Shown: positions 8,984 to 18,411, counted from the stretch's first letter. The stretch is 64,000 nucleotides of DNA from Marinomonas rhodophyticola (GCF_026113935.1 NZ_JAPEUL010000004.1:620001-684000); one strand, 5' to 3'. The notes: generated from the letters alone by a model not told the origin. Program-made: numbers and translations.

Positions 8984-11291
8984 GTGGAAAAAGTAAATCA
9001 GGGTTTTATGCGTACGCTTCATCTCCAACTGAAATTGGACAAACGATTGAGCAGGCTGTTAATAGCTCTCTTTCAGAAATAAAAACATGGATATCGTTAG
9101 ATATACCAGGTCATTTTATATCAGAGAAAGTTTTAGAGGGTATTGACTCTTGCAGTTTTCTTGTAGCAGATATTTCTGTGTTGAATTTTAATGTCACTTA
9201 TGAAATAGGTTATGCAATAGGTAAAGGAAAGCGTGTGCTTTTGACAAAAAATAGGAGCATACAGGAAGGAAGTCCCTCAATTAGAGAAGTAGGGATTTTT
9301 GACACTCTTGGATATAAAGAATATCAGAACTCTTTAGAATTGAGTGGTTTTCTTACTACAGCCGTTCCGGCTGATCCGCTAAGTATTCCCAGCAAAATTA
9401 ATATTAAGTCACCAGTATATCTACTGGAAGGCATGCACAAGACGGATTGGGCGACACGTATAGTCTCGCGGATTAAGAAGGCACGCTATTTGTTTAGGTC
9501 TTTTGACCCGAATGAACAGCCAAGGTTGTCTGCCAATGATGCTATCAATCAAGTTGCTCAATCTCATGGCATAGTTGTTCCACTTTTATCTAGTGCAACC
9601 GTTGGCTATGAAGTTCACAATATGAGAGGAGCGTTCATTGCTGGATTAGCTGATGGAATGTCTAAAGCACTTTGTATTCTTCAGCATGAGGATGATCCAG
9701 TACCTCTGGATTATCGTGATTTTGTTCGTATGTCATATCATCCGGACGACATAAATGAGTATATCGCCAGTTTTGCAGGAGAAGTGGCTGAAGCATTTCA
9801 GCAAGATACGAGTGTTATCACGCCTAATGAAGATACTTTTCTTCAATCTATTGACTTGGGATCGACTTCAGCAGAAAACGAGATGCGCACTCTAGAAAGC
9901 TATTACTTAAAAACCGATCAGTTTCTAAAGTCCTTGAGAGGTGAAGCAAATATAGTTGTAGGGCGAAAAGGTTCCGGTAAGTCGGCAATATTTTTACAAG
10001 TAAGAGATAGAGAAAGAAATAAGAAAGGGAATATTGTTTTAGACCTTAAGCCTGATGGATACAAACTAATTAAATTTAAAGAGCTGATTTTGTCTTTTCT
10101 TGAAGAAGGTACATTTCAGCATACAATTATGGCATTTTGGGAATATGTATTACTTTTAGAAATATGCTACAAAATATTAGAAAAAGACCGAGAACAGCAT
10201 AAACATGATCATACTTTGTATGAACCGTACCGTGCCCTAGCTGATTTATATCACGCTGAGGGCTATGAAACCGAAGGTGACTTTTCCGAGAGGATGAGCC
10301 CCTAATGGAAAAAATATCATCAGAATATAGATCAAAGCATGGCGATAAGACTAATGTTCGATTAAACGCATCTAGTTTAACCGAAATGCTCTATTGTCAC
10401 GATGTTAGAGATCTATCTAAGCAGGTAATCGAATATATGAGGCAAAAGGAGGTCTGTTGGCTTCTTTTTGACAACATTGATAAAGGGTGGCCGACTTCAG
10501 GTCTTGAGCATGAAGACCTATTAATAATTAGAGCATTAATAGATGCAACAAAAAAAATTGAGCGTCAGTTCGCGAAATCAAGTGTTGTTGTAAATACAAT
10601 ATTATTTTTAAGAAATGATGTTTATGAGTTACTTGTTAAGGAAACTTCAGATCGAGGAAAAGAGGCTAGTGTTCTTCTTGATTGGACTGATCCTGATTTG
10701 TTAAGAGAACTAGTGCGCTTAAGAATAGTTTTTAATAATGTTAATGGAGATGACTCATTTAATTCATTATGGCCGAAAATATGTGTCAGCCATTATTCTG
10801 GGGAGGAAAGCTCTCAATATCTTATTGAAAGATCTTTAATGAGGCCTCGATTTCTTTTAAATTTGATTAGTCAATGCAAGAGCTTTGCTATTAACCTTAA
10901 TCATGATCGTATTTTTGATGAAGATATTGAAAAAGGACTAGCAGCATACTCTACAGATCTTTTGACTGATATTGGTTATGAAATACATGATGTTGAGAAT
11001 GATATTGACGATGTTCTTTATGCCTTCATTGGAAGTAAGGCTACTGTTAAAAAAGATGAAATAAAATTAGTTTTAGAAGAATTTGGTGTTGATAGCCAAT
11101 TCTATGAAAAGATATTTGAACTTCTACTTTGGTATGGTTTTCTTGGTTTGAAAATTAATGATGAAACTAAGTATATTTATGATTTCAATTACAGCATGAA
11201 ATTAATGGAAGGAATAATAAAGAAGAAAGGAGATATTCAGTATCTCATTAATCCTGCTTTTTGGCCTGCGTTAATGATTGATGAGACATAA
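8984..11291 (+). pseudogene. Tandem TIR-like/deoxyribosyltransferase-like domains fused to a P-loop ATPase (two frameshifts)
   Basis: Restoring one T at 9008-9012 and one C at 10300-10303 gives a single 769-aa protein from a GTG at 8984 (AAGGGAG 6 bases upstream). Residues 1 to about 125: a Rossmann-like domain with FYAYASSPTEIG and VADISVLNFNVTYEIGYA, the pattern of TIR-like and nucleoside 2-deoxyribosyltransferase-like folds. About 140-275: a second related domain (YLLEGMHKTDWATRIVSRI, VPLLSSATVGYEVHN). From about 300: a P-loop NTPase with Walker A GRKGSGKS near residue 327 and a Walker B-like WLLFDNIDKGW near 490, then FLRNDVYELL. This may be a Sll1717-type or STAND/KAP-like ATPase. The role is unknown; an antiphage function is suspected from architecture and island location only. 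AT-rich relative to neighbours. Confidence 0.65.
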
Positions 11292-11359
11292 GAAGTGATG
11301 GATAGCTATTTCTTAGATATTAGGCCAGATAAAAATAGTGTTTAGGTTGACAAAGCGTA

Positions 11360-11572
11360 GATATTAGGGTTATTAGGGTTATTATTAGGGTTATTAGGGT
11401 CAGATGAAAAATAAGGGTTAAAAAATAAGGGTTATTAGGGTCAGATGAAAAATAAGGGTTATTAGGGTCAGATGAAAAATAAGGGTTAAAAAATAAAGGG
11501 TTATTAGGGTCAGATGAAAAATAAGGGTTAAAAAATAGCGTTATTTTCATCTGACCCTAAATTCAGGTGCGC
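11360..11572 (+). repeat. GGGTCAGATGAAAAATA repeat array with TTAGGGT units
   Basis: Four direct copies of GGTCAGATGAAAAATAAGGG start near 11399, 11440, 11466 and 11508, joined by TTATTAGGGT units. The array ends with the same motif inverted (TATTTTCATCTGACCC at 11542-11557) followed by TAAATTCA. The same inverted end plus TAAATTCA recurs at 13813-13865. The minus-strand ORF across it is a low-complexity artefact. Confidence 0.8.
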
Positions 11573-11933
11573 TTACAAGTCTTTTTTTATAAGTGAGCCT
11601 ACGGTAGTCAATACATTTCTACTAGGTATCGGTTCTAATGTCGCAGGTCAAGTTACTAGTAATAAGCTGAAAGATTATGGCTCAAATCTTTTTGAGATCG
11701 ATCCTTATGTTGCTATTTTTTCAGGCCTTGCTAATGTAGGTGGACAGAAATTTGGAAATGCCATTGGAAGTCAAATCTACGTGAAGCCTGCAGATATTCT
11801 TAAATCTCCTATTGGGAAACCATTACCTTTGAGTAATGTTGGCACAACCGCTTCTTCTGTATTGCAAGGTATTATAGTTGGTGGAACAGATAGTGTCTCC
11901 AATAAGATTAAAGAAAAGGATAAAGAAAAATGA
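11571..11933 (+). pseudogene. C-terminal fragment of a large exoprotein (CdiA/haemagglutinin-type toxin tail), 5' truncated
   Basis: An open frame without its own start runs from the repeat array to TGA at 11931-11933. It reads AYKSFFISEPTVVNTFLLGIG, then a Gly/Ala-rich stretch (VAIFSGLANVGGQKFGNAIG) and a lysine-rich end KEKDKEK. Such a glycine-rich tail just before a tiny membrane ORF resembles the variable C-termini of contact-dependent inhibition or polymorphic toxins. No named toxin domain is recognised. The upstream part of the gene is absent, replaced by the repeat array. Confidence 0.45.
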
Positions 11934-12243
11934 TGGCGTTAATAGGCGTACTACTTTTCTTACATTTTTACATCTGCCATTTTATAGCTAAGTTGTATTT
12001 TTATTTTTATTCTTTGTGTATTGAAGGAAGAAAGGAAACAATAATAGTTATTTTGAATGTGATAGTTATTTCTTCTATTGGAATTTTTTTGATGTTGAAT
12101 TTTATTTTTTGCCGTCATCAGTTAATAAAATTATAAATTTTTTTCCTGATAAAGAAGGGTATAAATATTTTTTACTTATATGTGGTATGTTCAATTGGGG
12201 GGTAGCTTTTCTTAGGCAAAGACTAAAATATAAACAGAAGTAA
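11930..12243 (+). pseudogene. Small multi-pass membrane protein, immunity-like, probable frameshift
   Basis: The start overlaps the preceding stop (ATGA), so it is translationally coupled to the toxin-like tail, as immunity genes are. The frame as read stops at 12136 (68 aa). One extra base in the T-rich stretch near 12100-12112 would continue it with PSSVNKIINFFPDKEGYKY to TAA at 12241, giving about 104 aa and three hydrophobic segments. No family recognised. The immunity role is inferred from coupling and size. Confidence 0.45.
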
Positions 12244-12377
12244 TTAGGGGTAAAGTAAATAAAATCTACTCCATACTCACTCCAATATTCAATTTTACAA
12301 GCGCTACCCTAAGTAAACGTAGATAACGCTTGCCCCTCACTTATGTCCCTAGGTGATTTAATAACTGGGGTCAGAGT

Positions 12378-13700
12378 CTGAGGTATCCCCATGAATTTAC
12401 TCATAAATAGCTTCCTTGTTCGAGCTGCTGAACGAGTTGCCTTATGCCGTCCTGCCATTCCTTTTTTGGTATCTGGAAACGGGTCATAATGGCTCGTTTC
12501 CCAAGGTAAAAGTGTGACAGAACTCTTCGCTTACGTAGAGTGTTCACCTGAAAGCGTTTTGCATAGCCTGCCAGTTCTATGACTTTACCGATTAAAACAA
12601 GCAGAAGCGCAGTGACAGTTGTAAGCAGGATTAAGTTGCTCAGCCGCTCTATCTTTGATGTAAAATTCAACTCAAATCCTAGTCCGAATCGGCTGCTTTT
12701 TATATCGCGAAACCCTTCTTCAATTTGCATTCTCGTTTCATATGCTCTGACGCAACGCTTCGCAAAAAGACGGTTCACAGGAAAAGAAGACACTAATAAC
12801 CAAGGCTCTTTTGCTCCTCTGGCTGCGGTAAGCGAAGATAAAGAAGCACGTCTTTTACCTTTTTGATTGATGGAGTGACGCCCTTTAGGTGGATTCTTGT
12901 AAAGGACAAACTGATTAGTGATTGGGCTAGATTGACGATGTTTAAGCTCTAGATGCTTAGGTTTTTGATTAGCACTAGAGAACAAAGTGGATATGCAACG
13001 CCAGGCTTGAAGCGAGTCATCATGGTACTTACGCGGCCTTCTGACTCGTCCGACATAATCCCAGCCCTGTTTCACAACTTCATCTAACCAAGGTGTCTTA
13101 AATCCAGCATCCGTTACAATGATGGGCTTTGCTTTACTTGGAAGCAGTGCTTTTAAAACGCTTAAAAATTGTCTATGTGTTTTAGGCTTTTCTTTTGTGA
13201 GCTTGTCATGCACTTCTTCATAAAGCGTAATGGATCGCCCCTCAAAAGCCATACTGGCACGAATTAGAAAGTGTTGTCCACGAGCATCTAAATCAGACCA
13301 ATCCACGCTAATGATTGGACGCGTTTGAATTACAAAGAGTCGGCATATATAAGCGTAAATCGATAATGCTTCGCGGCGTAAATTCGGATTGGAGAGCAAT
13401 CGGTCTGATCGTTTAATGCAGTGCTTTTCATACGCTTTTGATTGGATGCCTCGACCGATACTCGTCACGGTGCAAAGATTGCCTTGCGCTAAGCTGAGTA
13501 CACAAGCCGATAACGCCTTGCGGCGAGTTTTATGCATGTTTGGGCTGACAATCGGAAGGATTTTGTTCAGAATAGTGGTCGCGTTCATGGCTCTCGTGTT
13601 TGGTTGTTTTTGGCGAAATTATTGATCACCAAGGGCCATGAACGTTCCCTTATTTCGTTAACTAATTGTTATTTATATCAAATTTTTGGGGATACCTCAG
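12378..13700 (-). mobile_element. IS4-family (IS10-like) insertion sequence, complete
   Basis: A 1323-bp element with inverted ends CTGAGGTATCCCCA..AATTT at 12378 and its complement ending at 13700. Length and end sequence are close to the IS10 group. The 9-base flanks are GGTCAGAGT (left) and GGTCAGATG (right): similar in seven of nine positions, so either a decayed target duplication or insertion into the local GGGTCAGA repeats. The transposase is intact. Confidence 0.85.
12401..13588 (-). CDS. IS10-like DDE transposase
   Basis: A 395-aa transposase (IS10 is about 402). The DDE residues lie in ISVDWSDLDARGQHFL (first Asp), IIVTDAGFKTPW (second Asp) and YETRMQIEEGFRDIKSSRFGLG, which is the Y-(2)-R-(3)-E-(6)-K signature with the catalytic Glu. 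N-terminal SIGRGIQSKAYEKHCIKRSD is also as in IS10. It cuts and pastes the surrounding 1323-bp element. No frameshift. Confidence 0.93.
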   Translation of the reverse strand: MNATTILNKILPIVSPNMHKTRRKALSACVLSLAQGNLCTVTSIGRGIQSKAYEKHCIKRSDRLLSNPNLRREALSIYAYICRLFVIQTRPIISVDWSDLDARGQHFLIRASMAFEGRSITLYEEVHDKLTKEKPKTHRQFLSVLKALLPSKAKPIIVTDAGFKTPWLDEVVKQGWDYVGRVRRPRKYHDDSLQAWRCISTLFSSANQKPKHLELKHRQSSPITNQFVLYKNPPKGRHSINQKGKRRASLSSLTAARGAKEPWLLVSSFPVNRLFAKRCVRAYETRMQIEEGFRDIKSSRFGLGFELNFTSKIERLSNLILLTTVTALLLVLIGKVIELAGYAKRFQVNTLRKRRVLSHFYLGKRAIMTRFQIPKKEWQDGIRQLVQQLEQGSYL

Positions 13701-13868
13701 GGTCAGATGAAAAATAGCGAATGTGGGTCTCTGGGGGTGTTATGCCGCTCCAGTTTTTCCAAATCCAAGCGAGAATTGATGTCTTTTTCGGTAAAACAGT
13801 AGGGATAAGAACGTTATTTTCATCTGACCCTAAATTCATCTTAAATTCATTTGACCCTAAATTCATAT
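13701..13868 (+). repeat. Stray copy of part of rnz between inverted GGGTCAGATGAAAAATA repeats
   Basis: Bases about 13727-13815 align closely with 19255-19343 inside rnz on the same strand (shared blocks include CCAGTTTTTCCA and TGATGTCTTTTTCGGTAAAA), differing by scattered substitutions. The copy is bracketed by GGTCAGATGAAAAATAGCG on the left and CGTTATTTTCATCTGACCC on the right. TAAATTCA-ending repeat units follow to 13868. Not a functional gene. Confidence 0.75.
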
Positions 13869-13889
13869 GATGCTTTCTAATTTACTTTT

Positions 13890-15263
13890 TTATTTGCTGA
13901 TACGAAAAAGGCTTGCTATGGAAGCTCCCCCTGCGATTAGGCATGCTAAACCAAAAGCATAGTCAGAGAAATAATCGCCGAAGTTTCCAGAAAATTTTGA
14001 TAGAACTACAATTATAACTGCGACTAGTGCAGCACCTAATGATTGGCCAGCAGTACGAGCCGTCGATAGAATACCTGATGCAGTTACTGTATATTTTTCT
14101 TCGACATTTGAGAACATTTCTTTGTTATTTGGTGGGAGGAATAGACCATATCCAATACCGCAAATAGCTACGCGCCATATAAAATCGAGATAGGAAGTAT
14201 TATTAGGAATCAGAGCTAAAGATCCCAGCCCAACGCAAAATATTATTATCCCCATAGTTGAGATTTGAGTTGCGTTTATTTTGTTTGAGAGTTTTCCAGA
14301 TAAAGGCGCGCAAATTGCTACTGCAACTGGCCAGGGTGTAAAAATAAGTGCTGACTCTAGTACACTATATGAATAGGTGTATTGTAATACGAAAGGGATG
14401 GATATTAACCCGATGCCTTGTGCTATAAACATCAGAATAGACGATAGAACAGCAAATGAATATCTTTTAGAATGAAATATATCAAGCGGCATAAGTGGGT
14501 ATTTTGCTCGCTTTTGCCATGAAACGAAAAACACTATTAACGCTGCCGAAAGTGAGATTAAAAAACATACAAGTATGTCATTCCATCTTCCTATTTGATC
14601 TACTGAAATTGTGAGTAATCCGAAAGCGAGAGCAGATGTCATAGCGCCTATAAAGTCAAATCCGCTTTTGGTCGAAGTGTCTTTTCCAAGTGCCATGATA
14701 GCGAAATAAATGGCAATCCCTCCTAGAGGAATATTTATATAGAATAACCATGGCCAAGATAGATAAGACATTATTAATCCGCCAAAGACCGGACCTGTAG
14801 CAGTTCCAATTGCGAAAGCCAAGGCATTGAGGCCAAAAATTGAACCTAGGGATTTGGGAGGGAAAATTACCCTATATAAGCTAAGGCCTACACTTATCAT
14901 CACGGCATAGCTTATACCTTGAATAATTCTCATTGTTAAAAGAATTGAAAATGTTGGCGAGAGTGCACATCCGATTGATGACAATGTGAAAAATATTATG
15001 CCAATTTTATAGAAGCGCCGCTCACCAATTCGGGAACCTAGAGATGCACAAATAAGCATGGTTGCTGCACTTGCTGTTTGATAGCCATTTGCAACCCATA
15101 TTACAGTCGCAGCATTTATCTCTAGTGAGTCGGCAATATTTGGTAATGCGATGTTAACAATAGAGCTATCCAATGCAGCCATGACAACGCCTATTAATAT
15201 AGCTGCTGCTGCGTAATATCTTTGTGGAGTGGGGTAACCTTGTGCTTTTTCTGCGGACGACAT
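13890..15263 (-). CDS. MFS drug-efflux transporter (DHA2-like)
   Basis: A 457-aa inner-membrane H+-antiporter. The first helix carries the family signature VVMAALDSSIVNIALPNIA, followed by motif A-like LGSRIGERRFYKIG after helix 2 and a motif C-like segment GTATGPVFGGLIM in helix 5. At least 12 hydrophobic helices are visible. AAGGA precedes the ATG. Divergent from a LysR regulator at 15891 with a small ORF between, so LysR-regulated export of some compound is likely; the substrate cannot be told. Confidence 0.88.
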   Translation of the reverse strand: MSSAEKAQGYPTPQRYYAAAAILIGVVMAALDSSIVNIALPNIADSLEINAATVIWVANGYQTASAATMLICASLGSRIGERRFYKIGIIFFTLSSIGCALSPTFSILLTMRIIQGISYAVMISVGLSLYRVIFPPKSLGSIFGLNALAFAIGTATGPVFGGLIMSYLSWPWLFYINIPLGGIAIYFAIMALGKDTSTKSGFDFIGAMTSALAFGLLTISVDQIGRWNDILVCFLISLSAALIVFFVSWQKRAKYPLMPLDIFHSKRYSFAVLSSILMFIAQGIGLISIPFVLQYTYSYSVLESALIFTPWPVAVAICAPLSGKLSNKINATQISTMGIIIFCVGLGSLALIPNNTSYLDFIWRVAICGIGYGLFLPPNNKEMFSNVEEKYTVTASGILSTARTAGQSLGAALVAVIIVVLSKFSGNFGDYFSDYAFGLACLIAGGASIASLFRISK

Positions 15264-15364
15264 TTCTTATATCCTTTAGTCGTTGTAGGTAAAGGCCTCC
15301 CTAATGATAGTGGAGGCCCTACATAGTAGTTTTACGAAGAATAGAGTGGTCTATGAACGTATAA

Positions 15365-15613
15365 CTATTGATGTGTGTTGGCAGGAAGGCTTTCTAGGTA
15401 ATAATGAAGGCCCAAAAATAATATTTCTGAAGGTGTGGCTGTTCTAGGGGATTGTGGTGCCTTCCATTCTTTTAAGTCACCATTGATCCGAATGCTTCGT
15501 AAAAAGCAAAGGACAGTTAACGTATAGAAGCGTTTGTAATCATCAAACGTTGTTTCATCAAAAGCATAGTCAACAAGTGTTTTCATTACATTGTCGAATT
15601 TATCTAAATCCAT
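15365..15613 (-). CDS. Small hypothetical protein upstream of the MFS transporter
   Basis: 82 aa beginning MDLDKFDNVMKTLVDYAFDE. The ATG has AAGGAAG 5 bases upstream, which supports translation. No signal peptide, membrane segment or known motif is seen; the protein looks soluble and acidic. It points the same way as the MFS gene 100 bases downstream and may be its operon partner. Function unknown. Confidence 0.6.
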   Translation of the reverse strand: MDLDKFDNVMKTLVDYAFDETTFDDYKRFYTLTVLCFLRSIRINGDLKEWKAPQSPRTATPSEILFLGLHYYLESLPANTHQ

Positions 15614-15890
15614 AAGTACTTCCTTCTATAAAATGATCGACCTTTTTCATATTCTGGTAACTTTTCAGAAACACTGACTACTATATTGATAATATGATTT
15701 AGTCTGATAAAAGACTGCTTTTATTGCTTTTAGGTTGAAATAAGCTTCCAATCTAAAGGTAATGATCGCGGTGGGTCGTAGTCTGTACTTGGAATATATG
15801 TCTTTACGTAAAGCGGCACTAGCGAGTAATATCGATAAGCAAATCGGAAAAATCGATACCTATGTCAAGGAAAGACCGTGAGGGTTGTTT

Positions 15891-16775
15891 ATGAATATAA
15901 ATGAATTGAAGGCTTTTATTGCCGCAGTACAATCAGGAAGCCTCACTCAAGCCGCACTTCGGTTAAATCGAGTTCAGTCTAGCATTTCGCAGCGTATACA
16001 AAATCTTGAAAGGAAGTTAAATACAACTTTACTTGAGCGGCAGGCTGATGGTGTGAAACCTACTTTACAGGGGGTAATGGTTTACGAATATGCAGTTAAG
16101 ATTGTTGATGCTATGCGCGAATGTCAGGAAAAAATAGAGCGCTGTAACTACGATAATGAAAGAATACGGGTGGGTGTCGTTGAATGTCTTCCTTCTTATA
16201 TCGTTGATAATATATTGGATCTTAATTACAACGGCAATTTAAATATTAGTGTTTCTATCGGAAGTTCACATAATCTTCTAGACTTTTTTGAAAAGGGGGA
16301 TTTTGACATCATAATTATTGGTGCTGGGTTCGCTTCATCCAATTTTATAAGAACGCCTGTATTTCAAGATAAATTAGTTGTTGTAAATTCAATTTCTCTA
16401 TCTCCAATAACTAGTTTTTATGATTTGCAAGATCAAGTTTTTTTATTAAGTAGTGAGAAAGCAGCATCTAGAAAAAACATTAACCATTTAATACGTGATA
16501 AAGGTGTATGCCCTAAAAAAATAGTTGAGTGTGGCTCATATCCTATATTATTTTCTCAGGTCGCAGCGGGTAAAGGTATTTCGTTAGTTCTCAGAAGCGC
16601 CTTGAGTAAAATTTATAGTGATAAAATAAGAATTAACGAATTGCCAGGTAGATATTTTAATATGCAGATCGAAATGATATTTCGGAGTGACACTATAGGA
16701 AAAAATACACTTGAACTCCGCAGACTGATTTGTGACTTATTTAAAAGTCAGAGTTTGAAAAAACCATGGTTCTAA
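15891..16775 (+). CDS. LysR-family transcriptional regulator
   Basis: About 294 aa. The N-terminal winged helix is standard: NINELKAFIAAVQSGSLTQAALRLNRVQSSISQRIQNLE, then the coiled linker. From residue about 90 there is a substrate-binding domain of two lobes (IRVGVVECLPSYIVDNILDL; GISLVLRS near the end). The frame opens at 15885, but ATG 15891 behind GAGGG is the better start. Divergent from the MFS exporter and the 82-aa ORF, which it probably activates. Confidence 0.88.
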   Translation: MNINELKAFIAAVQSGSLTQAALRLNRVQSSISQRIQNLERKLNTTLLERQADGVKPTLQGVMVYEYAVKIVDAMRECQEKIERCNYDNERIRVGVVECLPSYIVDNILDLNYNGNLNISVSIGSSHNLLDFFEKGDFDIIIIGAGFASSNFIRTPVFQDKLVVVNSISLSPITSFYDLQDQVFLLSSEKAASRKNINHLIRDKGVCPKKIVECGSYPILFSQVAAGKGISLVLRSALSKIYSDKIRINELPGRYFNMQIEMIFRSDTIGKNTLELRRLICDLFKSQSLKKPWF

Positions 16776-16995
16776 TTACTTTTTAATAGGCGGTATGATT
16801 GAATATACTGGCCTGCTAGTACTGGGGATATTAGGGGAGGTAACTAATTTTGCATTTCGGTTGGATGAGTAGTATGCGATTTTTATTAAGATGTCAAATG
16901 CCTAAGGAGTAAAAAAGTCCCTGATTGCAAATACACCAAAGCCACCTTACTATGCTGTGATTTTTACATCTCTCCGTGGATAATTAGGGAAGAAA

Positions 16996-17262
16996 TCAAC
17001 AAGACACCCACATAACCCCGACGATTCCTCTTTAGACCGTTTATTTAACTAGCACATTTCTCATGGAAGAGGGGGTTGTCATGTTAAGAGCCAGAAGTCA
17101 GTTACCACGATACGCCTTACTATCACTGTATTTTTCTTTGTAGATTCCTTTGGAGATTCCTTTGAAGAGAGTGCTTTGTGTTCGTAGGGCGTTTTTGTAT
17201 GGAGAGGATCCAATTTCTGGCGAAAGCTTTGAACACCGCCGTGGCTGGGCTGAAAAGCGTTT
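16996..17262 (+). repeat. Direct repeat copy A (decayed REP-type transposase 5' region)
   Basis: Bases about 16996-17262 repeat at 18523-18782 in the same orientation, sharing CGATTCCTCT, CCGTTTATTTA, AGCACATTTCTC, AGTCAGTTACCACGATAC and AGAGTGCTTTGTGTTCGTAG. The two copies flank the serine protease gene. The preceding 16776-16995 shows nothing recognisable. Confidence 0.8.
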
Positions 17263-17506
17263 GTTATTTTTAGCCAGTGTCTTTGCTATCGATGTTTGTG
17301 CCTATGCGGTAATGAGTAACCATCTGCATGTGGTGTTGCATATCCATGCAGAAAAGCGCGAAGTGGTCTACATTAGAGGTTTTGCAAAGGTGGCAGAAGT
17401 TACGTAAAGGCACCGTGTTTACTCAGCAATTCATGCGAGGTGAGTCATTGCCTGATTATGCTATGGCGTTGGTGGAATCGCCTGACGAAAGCCTTAGTGG
17501 CATGTA
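17084..17506 (+). pseudogene. Remnant of a Y1 (REP-associated/IS200-like) transposase
   Basis: An open stretch at 17150-17407 reads [40 protein letters not shown] and VCAYAVMSNHLHVVLHIHAEK. The last contains the HLH/HxH metal motif (NHLHVVLH) of Y1 single-strand transposases. The N-terminus (RPRARRQQVSYHDTSYYHC in the sister copy) is garbled by small insertions around 17130-17160, and the C-terminal half with the catalytic Tyr is lost; a fragment QQFMRGESLPDYAMALVES follows out of frame to about 17506. Not functional. Confidence 0.75.
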
Positions 17507-17565
17507 GCTATACCCATTAGGGCCTAGAGCTTTTTCTAGGCTAGAGTGGGGGAGGCTTAGATAAC

Positions 17566-18411
17566 CTAAGGAGCGTTATATTTGTCGAACATAATAAAAC
17601 CGTCGTTAATGAAAAAGTTCGAATAATTGGTATACAGCGAAGAGTTACTCCCATAGACGCCATTCTTACTGATAAATACATCGGTTGCAACGTTTGTCCC
17701 CCCATGTAGCGTGCCTAATAAATAGGCTTGGTCGAAGGGATTTTCGATGTCTTCTTCAGAGAGATCGCTAATCGAGAATAATGGCCCGCCACTGGCACCA
17801 CCAAAAGTAAAAGTTTCAACAACAACGCTGTTATGGGCACCTCTTTTAAACCATTGGCGGGTTGAAATATCTGAATAGGTTAAGGTTTTTCCGTTGTAGC
17901 CTAAATCTGCATCAGAAGAGTAGCCAGCGGCGTAGACTTTTTGCGAATACAGAATCATCTCATTTGGGTCGAGTGTTAATTCTGTTTCGAGTAACAGCGG
18001 CTTTATTCGACTAAAGGGAATCTTTTTGGGAATAGACAGCAAGGCTGTGTCGTAGTCACTGTTCTCATACACTAATGAGGCGGGATATTCCAACCTTGAG
18101 CCATCCACAAGGAGATTTTTCCACACTAGCTTTACTGCCTGTTCACCAGAGGTTTGATGAAAAATACAATGGCGATTAGTCGTTAATAATCTTGATGCGC
18201 GCCCAGGAATGGTATCCGATAAACTTGCGGTACAGGTAAAATCTTTGCCGTTTTTAAAGGTGACAATAAGACGTCCAACGGCATTAAGCTGAATGGGAGA
18301 ATATCCCGTGCGGATTTGACGTAGATCCGCACTGGAACGCGTTTCGTCTTCAGCGTGTGCTAGGGTAAAAAGACTCAAAGTGAAGAATAAACTGAACAAC
18401 AATTGTTTCAT
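17566..18411 (-). CDS. Secreted trypsin-like serine protease
   Basis: 281 aa with a Sec signal peptide (MKQLLFSLFFTLSLFTLAHA, cut after about residue 20). The triad is visible: His in LLTTNRHCIFH, Asp in NSDYDTALLSI and Ser in TFGGASGGPLFS. Cysteines beside the His and upstream (FTCTASL) may form a disulfide, as in lysyl-endopeptidase-like and glutamyl-type proteases. Likely periplasmic or extracellular. It sits between two copies of a decayed transposase repeat and may have been brought in by it. Confidence 0.85.
   Translation of the reverse strand: MKQLLFSLFFTLSLFTLAHAEDETRSSADLRQIRTGYSPIQLNAVGRLIVTFKNGKDFTCTASLSDTIPGRASRLLTTNRHCIFHQTSGEQAVKLVWKNLLVDGSRLEYPASLVYENSDYDTALLSIPKKIPFSRIKPLLLETELTLDPNEMILYSQKVYAAGYSSDADLGYNGKTLTYSDISTRQWFKRGAHNSVVVETFTFGGASGGPLFSISDLSEEDIENPFDQAYLLGTLHGGTNVATDVFISKNGVYGSNSSLYTNYSNFFINDGFIMFDKYNAP

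Noticed and set aside
11320-11550. TTAGGG-rich stretch resembling telomere repeats or a 76-aa ORF on the minus strand
   Set aside because: The units are irregular, mixed with GTCAGATGAAAA, and internal to a bacterial chromosome; the ORF is low-complexity repeat translation.
11360-11572. Possible CRISPR array
   Set aside because: Repeats are not separated by unique spacers of even length, and no cas gene is near.
13678-13866. 62-aa minus-strand ORF
   Set aside because: It translates the stray rnz copy and its repeats out of frame; a matching shadow frame exists within rnz itself.
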